A stretch of DNA of 64,000 bases from G963665495 sp963665495 (GCA_963665495.1 OY762289.1:2232001-2296000), one strand, 5' to 3'; counted from the first letter of the stretch, positions 16,908 through 26,454 are shown. Numbers and translations: made by a program. The notes: generated by a model from the letters alone, not told the origin.

Positions 16908-18637
16908 TACGTCTGCAACCGTGCCCCAAAGGGTACACGACGGACCTGGACAAAGCTGTTTCACCCGAGGAAACCGTTCGCCGCGTCAAAGCGGCTTTGC
17001 AGGCCCAAGGTACGGATATACTCTCTGAAACAAAACGGGTTGATACCGGCAGGTTGAATATACCCGTTTACATGAGCGTCTGCGGCGAAGCAGCCAAACG
17101 CGTCATGCCCACGCGCAAGCAAATGGGCAAAGGCGCCTCTCCTGCCCAGGCGGAAGCTTCCGCACTGATGGAACTGGTCGAACGCTACAGTTTTTTTGCC
17201 TGTTGCAGTAACCAGGAAAACTTTATCAGAGCCAGCTATTCCGATGCACTCGCCGGTCTCGGCAAATACCCCGAGGCTTTGCCGATCGAGCTTATTCTGC
17301 AGTCCGTCAACGAAAACATGCCCATGGACCAGGCGTTGCGCATTCTGGATCTGGTGCATTGGGAATTTTTTCCGGCTACGGACATCTCCGCAGGCAAAGA
17401 ATACGCAATTCCCCTGGACTGGTTCAAAACGCTGAACGAATTCAACGGTAGTTCCGCAGGGAATACGCAGGAGGAGTCCATCCTCCAGGGCGCCTGCGAA
17501 TTGGTCGAACGCCATGTCAGCGCTCTGATAGACCGCGAAAAAAGAGAAACGCCTACCATTGCGGCAGCGAGCCTGAACGACCCCGTTTTGCAGCATCTCT
17601 ATGCCAAATTCATCGACAACGGATTGCACGTGCTGTTGAAGGATTTCAGTTTGGGAATGCCCGCACCCACAGTGGCAGCTGTGGTGCATGATCCGCATAC
17701 TTTTCCGACGCTGTCCGAAATCGTTTTTACCGCGGGCACGGCAGCTACGCCCGAAAAAGCAGCCATACGCGCCCTGACGGAAGTCGCCCAGTTAGGAGGC
17801 GATTTCCAAACCGGCTCAGTGTACGAGGCGAGCGGACTTTCCAAATACCCGCATCTCAAAGATATTGCCTGGCTGGAACGCGGCCCGGTTGTCCCCCTGC
17901 AAAGCCTTCCGCGCCTTACAGGCCCGGACACCCAGGACATCCGCTCCGAACTGCTCGCCCTCTCCGGCGGACTGGATGCGCAAGGTTTCAAATTGTTGAG
18001 TGCGGATATTACGGACAGACAACTCGGCCTTCCCGCCCATTACAATATCGTTCCCGGTTTTGCCTTCCGCGAGCGGGATCTTTTCGCCAGCCTCGGACTG
18101 TTTGTCGGCCGACGCCTGGTGGAAGAGGAACCCCCTGCACAGGTGGAAGCCGGTCTTGCCGTTCTGGAAGAATTGTATCCTGACGGGCATTTCGCTCCTT
18201 TTTTCAGGGGCATGCTGGCCCTGCGCCAGGAAGATCCCGAACAGGCCCACTTGCTGTTCACCATTGCGGAACAGTTGCAGCCGGATGATGAAAACAAGGC
18301 CATGGCCGCATTTTACGGAGCCTATTCGCTCACGCAGCTGGAACGCTGGTCAGAAGCCGAACCGGGCCTGGATCTCGCGCTTGAATTATGTGACCAGCAT
18401 CAGGAATATTTCAACCTGCGCGGTGTGGTCAAATTTAAACAACAACGCTATAAAGAAGCGGCAGAAGATTTCAACGCCGCACTGGAGCTCAATCGCGGAT
18501 CCGTTATGGACCTTGCCAACCTGGGCATGTGTTACCTTCGAATGGGACATAAAGCCGAAGCCAAAGAGCATCTGCTGTCCGCCCTCGAAATGGATCCGAG
18601 CCTGAAATTTGTTGCGGAAGCTCTTGACGAAATCTAA
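16904..18637 (+). CDS. YcaO-like protein with C-terminal TPR domain
   Basis: This 577-residue protein has a YcaO domain (~30-385) and a tetratricopeptide-repeat region (~400-577). The ATP-binding signatures are present: SALMELVERYS near residues 86-96 and QGACELVER near 195-203. That suggests an active ATP-dependent amide-activating enzyme, as in azoline formation or thioamidation, rather than a degenerate copy. No TfuA, E1-like or precursor-peptide gene is adjacent. The TPR segment (for example AEDFNAALELNRGSVMDLAN) probably binds a protein partner. It overlaps the methyltransferase gene and ends 237 bases before dsrC. Relation to DsrC or sulfur transfer is inference from context. Confidence 0.85.
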   Translation: MIRLQPCPKGYTTDLDKAVSPEETVRRVKAALQAQGTDILSETKRVDTGRLNIPVYMSVCGEAAKRVMPTRKQMGKGASPAQAEASALMELVERYSFFACCSNQENFIRASYSDALAGLGKYPEALPIELILQSVNENMPMDQALRILDLVHWEFFPATDISAGKEYAIPLDWFKTLNEFNGSSAGNTQEESILQGACELVERHVSALIDREKRETPTIAAASLNDPVLQHLYAKFIDNGLHVLLKDFSLGMPAPTVAAVVHDPHTFPTLSEIVFTAGTAATPEKAAIRALTEVAQLGGDFQTGSVYEASGLSKYPHLKDIAWLERGPVVPLQSLPRLTGPDTQDIRSELLALSGGLDAQGFKLLSADITDRQLGLPAHYNIVPGFAFRERDLFASLGLFVGRRLVEEEPPAQVEAGLAVLEELYPDGHFAPFFRGMLALRQEDPEQAHLLFTIAEQLQPDDENKAMAAFYGAYSLTQLERWSEAEPGLDLALELCDQHQEYFNLRGVVKFKQQRYKEAAEDFNAALELNRGSVMDLANLGMCYLRMGHKAEAKEHLLSALEMDPSLKFVAEALDEI

Positions 18638-18808
18638 GGTAAAAGACTAATAAGGTCCCCTCAGATGGAAGAGAAATTGAACCTCTTAGGCGGCGCTGCC
18701 GCCAATACGTAAGAGATATCTTTGTGCCTATGTTACACTATTTCGTTTATTTTCAACTTTCTCTTCACTTCACTCACGCAAATAAGGCTCGAGGTTTCGG
18801 GCCACTAT

Positions 18809-18837
18809 TTGACAAGGCGTTAGGGTATTGGTAATAA
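18809..18837 (+). promoter_or_regulatory. Candidate sigma-70 promoter for dsrC
   Basis: TTGACA (18809-18814), 17-base spacer, TAATAA (18832-18837). The -35 is consensus and the -10 weak. It lies 37 bases upstream of the dsrC ATG, so dsrC, which has its own terminator, can be transcribed alone. That agrees with the high, independent dsrC expression known in sulfate reducers. Confidence 0.5.
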
Positions 18838-18874
18838 CCCTCAAACAGTATTAACATTGCAAGGAGGATGTCAG

Positions 18875-19192
18875 ATGGCAACAGTAGAATACGGTGGCAA
18901 AACCTTCGAAGTCGATGAAGACGGTTTCCTGCAAAGATTTGAAGACTGGTGCCCCGAGTGGGTTGAGTACGTGAAGGAAAGCGAAGGTATCAAGGACATC
19001 ACCGACGAGCACCAGAAGGTAATCGATTTTCTTCAGGACTACTACAAGAAGAATGGCATTGCCCCCATGGTCCGCATCCTTTCCAAGGTGACTGGCTTCA
19101 AGCTGAAACACATCTACGAGCTGTTCCCATCCGGACCTGGTAAGGGAGCCTGTAAGATGGCCGGTCTTCCCAAGCCCACTGGCTGCGTTTAG
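18875..19192 (+). CDS. dsrC: DsrC, sulfur-carrier partner of dissimilatory sulfite reductase
   Basis: This 105-residue protein has full DsrC/TusE-family length. The C-terminal arm ends GACKMAGLPKPTGCV with both conserved cysteines, C93 and penultimate C104, that form the trisulfide during sulfite reduction by DsrAB. The motif GIAPMVRILSKVTGFKLKHI is also typical. AAGGAGG (18861-18867) sets the start at ATG 18875 rather than six codons earlier. The gene is monocistronic here, with its own promoter and strong terminator, and dsrAB is not in the window, as is usual. Reduction of the trisulfide by the membrane DsrMKJOP complex is known in the pathway. Confidence 0.97.
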   Translation: MATVEYGGKTFEVDEDGFLQRFEDWCPEWVEYVKESEGIKDITDEHQKVIDFLQDYYKKNGIAPMVRILSKVTGFKLKHIYELFPSGPGKGACKMAGLPKPTGCV

Positions 19193-19212
19193 TCCTTACT
19201 TTTCGACAGCAC

Positions 19213-19250
19213 AAAAAGCGGAGAGCCCCGGCTTTCCGCTTTCTTTTTTT
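19213..19250 (+). terminator. Intrinsic terminator of dsrC
   Basis: Stem 19218-19239 (GCGGAGAGCC/GGCTTTCCGC, one G-U pair) is followed by a T-rich run 19240-19250. It sits 25 bases after the dsrC stop and separates it from the converging gene. Confidence 0.88.
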
Positions 19251-19263
19251 CAGGACTAACGAG

Positions 19264-21882
19264 TTATTCTTTTATTCCCTGCGCGCGTTTGAACAGTTTT
19301 GCCTTGCGCCCTTCAAAAATCAGAGCCGCGCGTATTCCCGCCATGGCCAGTGACGTGATGCTGACGATAATTACCAGATTTTTCTGAATTTCCCATTTCC
19401 GAATTTCATCCAGTGCCTTGGCCCAACCATACCCCATCTCACCGCCATAATAGGTAGCCAGCGGCAACACCGCCATGCAGACAAACAATCCGATAAGTTC
19501 GAGCCAGAAAAAGGTTTTTCCCATTATCAGCATGAACAAGGTGGAATCTCTGACGATTTTCAGAGTCCTCAACTGACTTTCCAGCTTCTCCAAGCGTTCT
19601 TCCACCTTTTCAATAAGTTCCGTCCCCCTGCGAAAGTTGTCGGCCATTTGAAAATGCTGAGAAAAAGCCCAGTTTAAATTTCTCGCGCAATAATTGAAAT
19701 CTTTATTAAACTCCACCAGCACCTTGGGAAAGGGGAACCAGGAAGCCTCATTCTGAATTATCCGCAGACGTTCGATCAGGTGTCGGGATTTGCTTTTCAA
19801 CTGCCGCCCTTCTTCTTCGACTTTCTTCAGAAAATCGCGGCTCAAGGCCATCCGCCCCTGCGTCACCTGGCTGTAGGCCACATAATTCCGCGTCGCTCCC
19901 CGGTCTTTCAACCTTCCAATGCGCTTCAGCATCAACTCCAGAAACGGATTGCCCTCTGGGAACCATTTAGCCGCATCCTTTTGCAGCTCTTCCAGATTCT
20001 GCTGTTCTTCCATGGCCCGTTCTTCTGCTTGCAGCCACGGATGATACAGGGAGGACAGTATCTGGATATATCCGCGTTCCAGTTCGGAATCGATAAGCAT
20101 CCGGTTGAACATGTTGGGGTCGCGCTGGAACAACTCCATAAAAAAACCCATTGCCTGTTCGGCAAAACCCATTTTTACCAGGCAAACCCCTTCGCGATAC
20201 ATGGCATCAAGCCATTTGGGAGATATGGTAAGAATTTTTTTATAAAGTTCACTGGCCTGCTGCAATTTCCCCTGTATTTCCAAACAGCGTGCCTGTAAAA
20301 ATATATGATAGGCCTGTTGCAGAGGAGTAGTACACAGCAATTCAGCTTCTTTCCACAGGGACATCGCTTTAATTTTGTCATCACGTTCCAGTGCGGTGTA
20401 CCCCTGCATGGTATAAAGCGATAAATTACGGGGACTTTTCATAATGGCCTGGGACAGTATTTTATCAGCGGCAATTGGTTCCCCATTGTGCAATTCTTCA
20501 AGCGCGCTCCACACGGGCCCACTATCCTTAGGAGCCAGCTGCTGCAATCCTTTGGGGTAGTCCTTGCCGGAACTACGCCATACCGCTTCTCCCATCCGAT
20601 GCTGCACTGGTGTATTTATCTCAAAAATAGCCTTTAAAAGCACGGATTTGGTTCCTGAACCGTTCAAAATATCCTGGACGCCGTGCTGCGGATCATTGCT
20701 GAGTACTTTTTCAATACTGTTCAAGCCTTCATTTATATCCTCAAGACTTAACACAGCAATTTGCTCCCAGATCCCAGGATTCAACTCTGAAAATCCGCGA
20801 CTGGGACAGTCCTGAAATTTATGGCTCCGTAAACCGCAATAAAAACAATGTGCTTCCTTTCCTGTCACCAAACGCTTTGGAAGAACAATCTCCAAAGCGC
20901 CAAGCTGGCTGGAAGAATCACTGGAAAGACTGACATTGCACCAGTCATCCATGCTACTTTGCTCGACAAGAAAGCGTACGTCGTTGATTTTAAATCCACT
21001 GCCCAGTAAAAAAGCCGTCCGGTAACTCATATGCGGAAAATCCGGCATGAGCTGGTCCCAGTCCAATGCAATTTTATTGGGAAGTTCAACGTTAAAATTC
21101 AAGCCTCGCTTCTCCACTACAGCCATAACACAGGGCCAGTAGAGTTCTGGAGTAGCTTCTTTGAGTTGCCCGATAAAATAGAGAAACTCCTTGCTCCAGG
21201 TACGCAGCTGCCGCAAATTATCCAATTGGAACAGCAGAAAAAAATTATTGATGAGGTACGGCAGCTTCAGCCGTTTGATGACGCCTTCCAAATGAGGAAA
21301 AAATTCACGCCACCCTGACTGAAAGGTTTTTTCCAGGGGGTTCCCCAAAGGTTTCAGAACGAGATACCATCCCAATGAGGACTGATAAGGCAAACGCGGG
21401 TCTGCCGCCAGGAGCTTCCAGTCAGCCTTGGACAGGCTGGCTGCGGGCTGTGCCTTTTCGAAGCCTATTCCAGGCACACCACTGCAGTCTTCCCGAACGC
21501 GGGGATGCACCCAGGCTTCAAATTCGTTCGGGATCTGTGCTTCCTGGCTCTTTAACGAGGAATCCACAGAGAGTGAAACTTCCAACTTCATTCCAAGAAT
21601 CAATTTGGCTGGAAAAACCTGAATGAAAACTGGAATCGGATTGAATCGAACCCATATTTCCAATCTTGCCAGTGCGAGAACTACATCCCCGGAAAAAAAA
21701 AACCAGAGAGATTGATGCCGCTCGGAAGCCACTTGCATGCCGCCGTAATCCGAAAGGGTTTGAGCGACAGCAGGGTTCAGGTCAGCACGCCAGGCAACCC
21801 ATACGCCATACCCATTGGTAATCATACGCGCGTCGCCTATGGGAGGCGCGGCTTTTTCCAGCAAGCTTTCTAATTTATCCAC
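19264..21882 (-). CDS. Large TPR-containing membrane protein with CCHC zinc knuckle
   Basis: This 872-residue protein of unknown function has a soluble N-terminal half, then a CX2CX4HX4C element (CFYCGLRSHKFQDC, about residues 346-359) that matches the CCHC zinc-knuckle pattern exactly. A TPR-like helical region follows (~475-610), then a predicted coiled coil (~660-780) and two C-terminal membrane segments (about 785-810 and 835-855). The C-terminal tail is basic. Topology suggests a membrane-anchored protein with a large cytoplasmic part. It converges on dsrC with only a terminator between. Such knuckles bind nucleic acid in other systems, but any role here is unknown. Confidence 0.7.
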   Translation of the reverse strand: MDKLESLLEKAAPPIGDARMITNGYGVWVAWRADLNPAVAQTLSDYGGMQVASERHQSLWFFFSGDVVLALARLEIWVRFNPIPVFIQVFPAKLILGMKLEVSLSVDSSLKSQEAQIPNEFEAWVHPRVREDCSGVPGIGFEKAQPAASLSKADWKLLAADPRLPYQSSLGWYLVLKPLGNPLEKTFQSGWREFFPHLEGVIKRLKLPYLINNFFLLFQLDNLRQLRTWSKEFLYFIGQLKEATPELYWPCVMAVVEKRGLNFNVELPNKIALDWDQLMPDFPHMSYRTAFLLGSGFKINDVRFLVEQSSMDDWCNVSLSSDSSSQLGALEIVLPKRLVTGKEAHCFYCGLRSHKFQDCPSRGFSELNPGIWEQIAVLSLEDINEGLNSIEKVLSNDPQHGVQDILNGSGTKSVLLKAIFEINTPVQHRMGEAVWRSSGKDYPKGLQQLAPKDSGPVWSALEELHNGEPIAADKILSQAIMKSPRNLSLYTMQGYTALERDDKIKAMSLWKEAELLCTTPLQQAYHIFLQARCLEIQGKLQQASELYKKILTISPKWLDAMYREGVCLVKMGFAEQAMGFFMELFQRDPNMFNRMLIDSELERGYIQILSSLYHPWLQAEERAMEEQQNLEELQKDAAKWFPEGNPFLELMLKRIGRLKDRGATRNYVAYSQVTQGRMALSRDFLKKVEEEGRQLKSKSRHLIERLRIIQNEASWFPFPKVLVEFNKDFNYCARNLNWAFSQHFQMADNFRRGTELIEKVEERLEKLESQLRTLKIVRDSTLFMLIMGKTFFWLELIGLFVCMAVLPLATYYGGEMGYGWAKALDEIRKWEIQKNLVIIVSITSLAMAGIRAALIFEGRKAKLFKRAQGIKE

Positions 21883-22274
21883 TCCGACTCCCGAACAATA
21901 AAAATTACAGCAGGGTGCCTTTTTAACTACCTCATCAACTCTTACGGTTCAAGACAGCACACATCCGAAACATGGAGGGGGCAGACGGGGCCGAGGCACC
22001 GCAAATACGCATGCTCTGTTATTTTTTTTAAACTACCTTAACATGTTAGAGCAAAAAATAACCATTTCAAAAATACTGAATATGTCAATACAAATTAATA
22101 GTCTTTTTTCTTTTATTTTTCCCCAAACTTCTCGTGACACATCTTGCTATTATATGCTAATCAACTTTCATTATTGGGGAATAGGTCATTAATAGCCCAT
22201 CAATCCGGATCCATCTACCTGATTGAAGAGTATCTATCCGATAACATAGTCGATTCAAAAACAAGGGGGTCATT
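21883..22274. other. Divergent intergenic region before chemoreceptor gene
   Basis: This 392-base gap, AT-rich in its centre, separates the minus-strand TPR protein and the plus-strand chemoreceptor. AAGGGGG just before 22275 is the chemoreceptor ribosome binding site. No strong inverted repeats, RNA genes or consensus promoters were identified. Confidence 0.5.
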
Positions 22275-24641
22275 ATGTTAAAAAATCGTAAACTGGGGAC
22301 GAAGCTGGGGATGGGCTTCGGACTGATCTTATTACTCACGGTCATAGTCGCCTATTTCGGCTATACGGGTCTGACAAACGTCGGCGACAGAGCCTACAAG
22401 TCCCTGAATGTGAACCAGCTTGTCAAAAGTATCCTGAACGCCCGCATCAAAGAAAAAAACTTCATGCTCAAAGGGGATCAGACGGCTATCAAGGAACACA
22501 CTCAAATACTCTCCGAATTGTATACAATGGCGGATTCCACAAAGAAATCCTTCACGCAGGACATCAACAAAAAACAGATGGATGATGTCATTGACTCCTC
22601 TAAAGCGTACGAGGAAGCCTTCAAGCAATACGTTGAAATGGAAAATCAACGCATTGCCCTGATGGAGGATATGAATAAAGAGGCCGCCACGACAATTTCC
22701 GAAGCTGAAACCATATCAACTGAACAAAATCAACAACTTAAAGACCTTCTAACTGCCAGAGACAAAGCTGTTAAGGATAAAATTGCCAAGGCTGACGACG
22801 CCAACCGCCTGCTCAAATGGCTCAAAGATTGCCGGGCGCTCCGTATCCAAATGGAAAATGGCCAGACCGGGCATCTTTCCGATTGGAAAAAACTAAACAA
22901 ACAAATCATCGATCTGGCCGGAGACATGAAGTCCCGCTTTAAAAATCCGGACAACATCAAAATGGCGCAGTCCATTATCGACAAGTACAGCGCCTATGAA
23001 AAAAGTTTCCTGAATTACCTGTCCACAAACAGCGCCATTGAAAGACAACAACTTGTCAAACTGGGCGAGGAAGCCAGCCAGTTGATGGATGATATCCGTA
23101 CCAGCCAGAAGGCTGAACTTGAGATGGTAAGAAAGGACTATGACGCGAAGGTGGAAGACAAACAGGAAAAAGCCAATGATGCCAACCAAATAATCCGCCA
23201 GGCCTTGTTGGCCCGTATTAACGGTAAAGAGTTTATACTTTCCCGGCAGCAGAGTTATTTTGACAAGAACCAGGAAAGTATCAAACAAATTATGACCATC
23301 GTCGACAGTCTGCATACGCGTTTCAAGAACCCGGCCAACATTGCCCGTGCCGAAACCCTCGGCAAGGCCGTCAAAGGCTATAACACGGCCTTCCTGCAAT
23401 ATTGCGAACTGATGCGCAAACAGGATCAGGCCAATGACAAAATGATCGCTTCCGCCCGTAACGTACAAGAACAGTGCTTGAAAGCCCGCGAAGACCAGGA
23501 AACAAAAATGGATTCCGAAATTAGTTCCTCGGAAACCATCATCATCGTCGGTACGGGCATTGCCCTGTTGCTGGGCATACTTGCCGCTTTGGGGCTGACT
23601 ACAGCCATAACGCGCCCGATCAAGCAAGGCGTCTCCTTTGCTGAAGCAATGGCCCAGGGAGACTTTACGCAACTTCTGCAAATCGATCAGAACGATGAAG
23701 TTGGCACCCTGGCCAGATCACTCAATGAGATGGTCGAGAAACTCCGAGCGGTGGTGGCCGAAGTCCAGAATGCAGCGGAGAATGTCGCATCCGGAAGCGA
23801 AGAACTTAGCTCCTCCGCCCAGAGCATGTCGCAGGGGGCCACCGAACAGGCTGCCAGTGTGGAAGAAGTCTCGTCCAGCATGGAAGAAATGGCCGCCAAC
23901 ATCAAACAAAATGCCGACAACGCGCAAAAAACTGAAAAGATTGCGCTTAAAGCAGCCGATGATGCAAGACAAGGTGGGGAAGCCGTCACCAAGACTGTTT
24001 CTGCCATGAAAGACATTGCGGAAAAGATTTCGATCATCGAAGAAATCGCCCGGCAGACTAACCTGCTGGCCCTGAACGCGGCCATTGAAGCAGCACGAGC
24101 CGGCGAACACGGCAAAGGGTTCGCCGTTGTCGCCGCCGAGGTACGCAAACTAGCCGAACGCAGTGGCGCCGCCGCAGCCGAAATCAGCGAACTTTCCTCG
24201 TCCAGCGTGGAAGTTGCCGAACGCGCGGGAGAAATGCTCGGATTAATCGTCCCCGATATCCAGAAAAATGCCGAACTGGTCCAGGAAATCGCGGCCTCCA
24301 GCAACGAACAAAATGCCGGGGCGAGCCAGATCAATAAAGCAGTGCAACAGCTCGATACGGTCGTTCAGCAGAACGCTTCCGCCTCGGAAGAAATGGCATC
24401 CACATCGGAAGAACTTTCCAGTCAGGCCGAACAGCTCATGAGTTCTATCGGCTTTTTCCGTGTAGACAGCAGCAGCTCCAGACGCGCCATTAAGGCTCTT
24501 CCTGCTGCCGCACCCAAGAAAAAGGCGTCTGCTTCCAGCAGTTCTCCACACCGCAGCACCACCACTTCACAGGGTGGAGGTGCGTACCTGACGCTGGATG
24601 ACGACATGGACGACAGTGACGACGGTTTCGAAAAATTCTGA
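22275..24641 (+). CDS. Methyl-accepting chemotaxis protein with repeated helical ectodomain
   Basis: This 788-residue receptor has TM1 (~11-31), a large periplasmic domain (~32-415), TM2 (~420-443), HAMP (~445-495) and a cytoplasmic signalling domain with its conserved hairpin tip (IARQTNLLALNAAIEAARAG, ~590-610). The periplasmic part shows three related four-helix-like modules: NARIKEKNFML (~52), DCRALRIQMENG (~195) and LLARINGKEFILSR (~314), each followed by similar segments (DMKSRFKNPDNI, HTRFKNPANI). This recalls HBM-type sensor domains, which normally have two bundles. The tail is Ser/Lys-rich and acidic, without a CheR-binding pentapeptide. The ligand is unknown; HBM relatives sense organic acids. 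Confidence 0.92.
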   Translation: MLKNRKLGTKLGMGFGLILLLTVIVAYFGYTGLTNVGDRAYKSLNVNQLVKSILNARIKEKNFMLKGDQTAIKEHTQILSELYTMADSTKKSFTQDINKKQMDDVIDSSKAYEEAFKQYVEMENQRIALMEDMNKEAATTISEAETISTEQNQQLKDLLTARDKAVKDKIAKADDANRLLKWLKDCRALRIQMENGQTGHLSDWKKLNKQIIDLAGDMKSRFKNPDNIKMAQSIIDKYSAYEKSFLNYLSTNSAIERQQLVKLGEEASQLMDDIRTSQKAELEMVRKDYDAKVEDKQEKANDANQIIRQALLARINGKEFILSRQQSYFDKNQESIKQIMTIVDSLHTRFKNPANIARAETLGKAVKGYNTAFLQYCELMRKQDQANDKMIASARNVQEQCLKAREDQETKMDSEISSSETIIIVGTGIALLLGILAALGLTTAITRPIKQGVSFAEAMAQGDFTQLLQIDQNDEVGTLARSLNEMVEKLRAVVAEVQNAAENVASGSEELSSSAQSMSQGATEQAASVEEVSSSMEEMAANIKQNADNAQKTEKIALKAADDARQGGEAVTKTVSAMKDIAEKISIIEEIARQTNLLALNAAIEAARAGEHGKGFAVVAAEVRKLAERSGAAAAEISELSSSSVEVAERAGEMLGLIVPDIQKNAELVQEIAASSNEQNAGASQINKAVQQLDTVVQQNASASEEMASTSEELSSQAEQLMSSIGFFRVDSSSSRRAIKALPAAAPKKKASASSSSPHRSTTTSQGGGAYLTLDDDMDDSDDGFEKF

Positions 24642-24652
24642 TTCCCCCTTTC

Positions 24653-24685
24653 GCCGGCGGGAGTTGCAAACTCCCGCCGGCTTTT
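24653..24685 (+). terminator. Intrinsic terminator of chemoreceptor gene
   Basis: Perfect 13-bp stem GCCGGCGGGAGTT (24653-24665)/AACTCCCGCCGGC (24669-24681), loop GCA, followed by TTTT. It begins 11 bases after the stop codon. Confidence 0.92.
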
Positions 24686-24817
24686 CTGCCGGACTTCCCA
24701 GCTCAGTTCTAAAAAAATAATTTTTTCTGATTAGTTACAATCCCCCCTGCGACAAGGCATTTTATCAGTTCCACCTGCCTTTTTTTCTGAACTTCAAAAA
24801 TTCAAACGACTCGCCTC

Positions 24818-24845
24818 TTGACATACAAGCCATATTGAGTAAAAT
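24818..24845 (+). promoter_or_regulatory. Strong sigma-70 promoter for PxxKW protein gene
   Basis: TTGACA (24818-24823), 16-base spacer, TAAAAT (24840-24845), five of six matches to the -10 consensus. Located 46 bases before the start codon. Confidence 0.65.
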
Positions 24846-24891
24846 TTTCTCTTTTGAGTTATTTGAAGATTACCTCGAAGGAGAACATACC

Positions 24892-25155
24892 ATGAGCGAA
24901 CAGGCCACCATCGAAATCCAGACCAAAGAAATCAACGGCGTGCTTTGCCAAAGCGTTGTTGAAAAATGCGAAGGCTGCGATCGCATCAAAACGATCGACG
25001 GCGGCAAATTCTGCAGCAGCTACCCGGAACCTTCCAAAAAATGGAAACTCGGCGCCTGCAACTTTGCCACCCATGTCCGTGCTACTCTGGATAAAGAAGG
25101 CAAAGTTAAAATCAACCCCCTCAAAGCTTCCAAGCGCGCCGCCCGAGGCAGATAA
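24892..25155 (+). CDS. PxxKW-family cysteine-rich small protein
   Basis: This 87-residue soluble protein has Cys pattern CEGCDR, FCSSYPEPSKKW and LGACNFATH. The P-x-x-K-W signature (PSKKW) with flanking cysteines matches the small PxxKW family found in Desulfovibrio-type bacteria (recalled). Four or five cysteines could bind a metal, perhaps zinc or iron. AAGGAG and a near-consensus promoter precede ATG 24892, so it is well expressed; an in-frame start 57 bases upstream overlaps the promoter. No biochemical function is established. The M20 peptidase gene follows 63 bases later and may be co-transcribed. Confidence 0.85.
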   Translation: MSEQATIEIQTKEINGVLCQSVVEKCEGCDRIKTIDGGKFCSSYPEPSKKWKLGACNFATHVRATLDKEGKVKINPLKASKRAARGR

Positions 25156-25218
25156 ACTCGTCTTTCGGGCCCAGTTGTACGGGCTTACATTCGCGAACCT
25201 GGTTAGCAAGGAGCAATC

Positions 25219-26454
25219 ATGCTGGACAAGGTGCTGGAAAATATCGGGGCCTCGCAGGATACTGTCATAGACCTGCAGGCCCAACTTGTTTCCATTCCGG
25301 CCCTGGGCCCTGAAAATGCCGAATTCGGCTGCCCTGCGGAAAACCCCAAAGCGGATTTTGTACGTCAATGGCTGCAAAATCTTGGCAACTGCACGATCCA
25401 GGACATCAACGCCCCGGACGAACGCGTTGACAGAGGGTACCGGCCCAATATCGTCGCCTTGATCCCCGGCAAGGATACATCCCGTACGCTCTGGATTATT
25501 TCGCATCTGGATGTCGTTCCCTCCGGCGACCTGAGCCTCTGGGAGAGCGATCCGTTTCGTTTGCGGGTAGAAGAGGACCGTATCTACGGCCGCGGAGTGG
25601 AAGACAACCACCAGGGAATTGTCACATCTTTGCTTCTGGCCAAGGCTCTGGCGGATCAGAAAATCACGCCCCCGATCAATTATGGGCTGCTTCTGGTTTC
25701 CGATGAAGAAACCGGCAGTGGTTACGGGCTGGATTACGTGCTGGAAAACCGCCCGGAGCTTATCAAAAAAGACGACCTCATCCTTGTTCCGGATTTCGGT
25801 TCGCCGGATTCCAGCATGCTGGAAGTTGCGGAAAAGAGCATGCTCTGGGTCAAAATCAGTGTCTTCGGCAAACAATGCCATGCTTCTTCTCCCGGCAACG
25901 GAGTCAACACACTGCGTGCAACTGCAGCTCTGATACTCGAGCTTGACGGCCTGTATAAACGCTTTGATGCCACCGACGCACTCTTCAATCCGACTTTTTC
26001 CACTTTCGAACCCACGAAAAAGGAAGCTAACGTCCCGAATGTAAATACCATTCCCGGACTGGACGTTTTCTATCTCGATTGCCGCGTTCTTCCTGCATAC
26101 GACCTGCAAGAAGTGCTGGATGCGGTAAAAACGCTGAGTAAACCGGTTGAAAACAGATACGGCGTACGCATTGAAGTGGAAGAAGTGCAGCATCTGCAAT
26201 CCCCCGGAGCCACTCCGGCGGATAGTGAAATCGTCGTCAAACTGATAAAAGCCGTTGAAGACGTTTACGGTATCACACCCGTGCCGCAGGGCATTGGAGG
26301 AGGCACCGTCTCCGCCTTTTTACGGAAACAGGGATATGCAGCTGCGGTCTGGTCCACTTGCGTACACAACGCGCATCAACCTAACGAATATACTTTGATC
26401 AGCACGCTGATCAAAGACGCGCAGGTTTATGCGCGGTTGCTGCTGAACAGCTGA
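25219..26454 (+). CDS. M20-family metallopeptidase (ArgE/DapE-like)
   Basis: This 411-residue protein has the di-zinc peptidase layout: H96-x-D98 (SHLDVVPSGD), D129 (GRGVEDN), E163-E164 (SDEETGSG), D192 (VPDFGSP) and a final His near 383/386 (HNAHQPNEY). All ligands are present, so it should be active. A dimerisation domain is inserted at ~210-320 (CHASSPGNGVNT). Family members remove acyl groups or cleave dipeptides or succinyl-diaminopimelate; the exact substrate cannot be assigned, and the dap genes in this window lie 11 kb away. AAGGAG precedes the ATG. It lies 70 bases before mnmG. Confidence 0.88.
   Translation: MLDKVLENIGASQDTVIDLQAQLVSIPALGPENAEFGCPAENPKADFVRQWLQNLGNCTIQDINAPDERVDRGYRPNIVALIPGKDTSRTLWIISHLDVVPSGDLSLWESDPFRLRVEEDRIYGRGVEDNHQGIVTSLLLAKALADQKITPPINYGLLLVSDEETGSGYGLDYVLENRPELIKKDDLILVPDFGSPDSSMLEVAEKSMLWVKISVFGKQCHASSPGNGVNTLRATAALILELDGLYKRFDATDALFNPTFSTFEPTKKEANVPNVNTIPGLDVFYLDCRVLPAYDLQEVLDAVKTLSKPVENRYGVRIEVEEVQHLQSPGATPADSEIVVKLIKAVEDVYGITPVPQGIGGGTVSAFLRKQGYAAAVWSTCVHNAHQPNEYTLISTLIKDAQVYARLLLNS

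Noticed and set aside
22237..22244. TCCGATAA as a sigma-28 -10 element for the chemoreceptor gene
   Set aside because: No matching -35 sequence at the required spacing.
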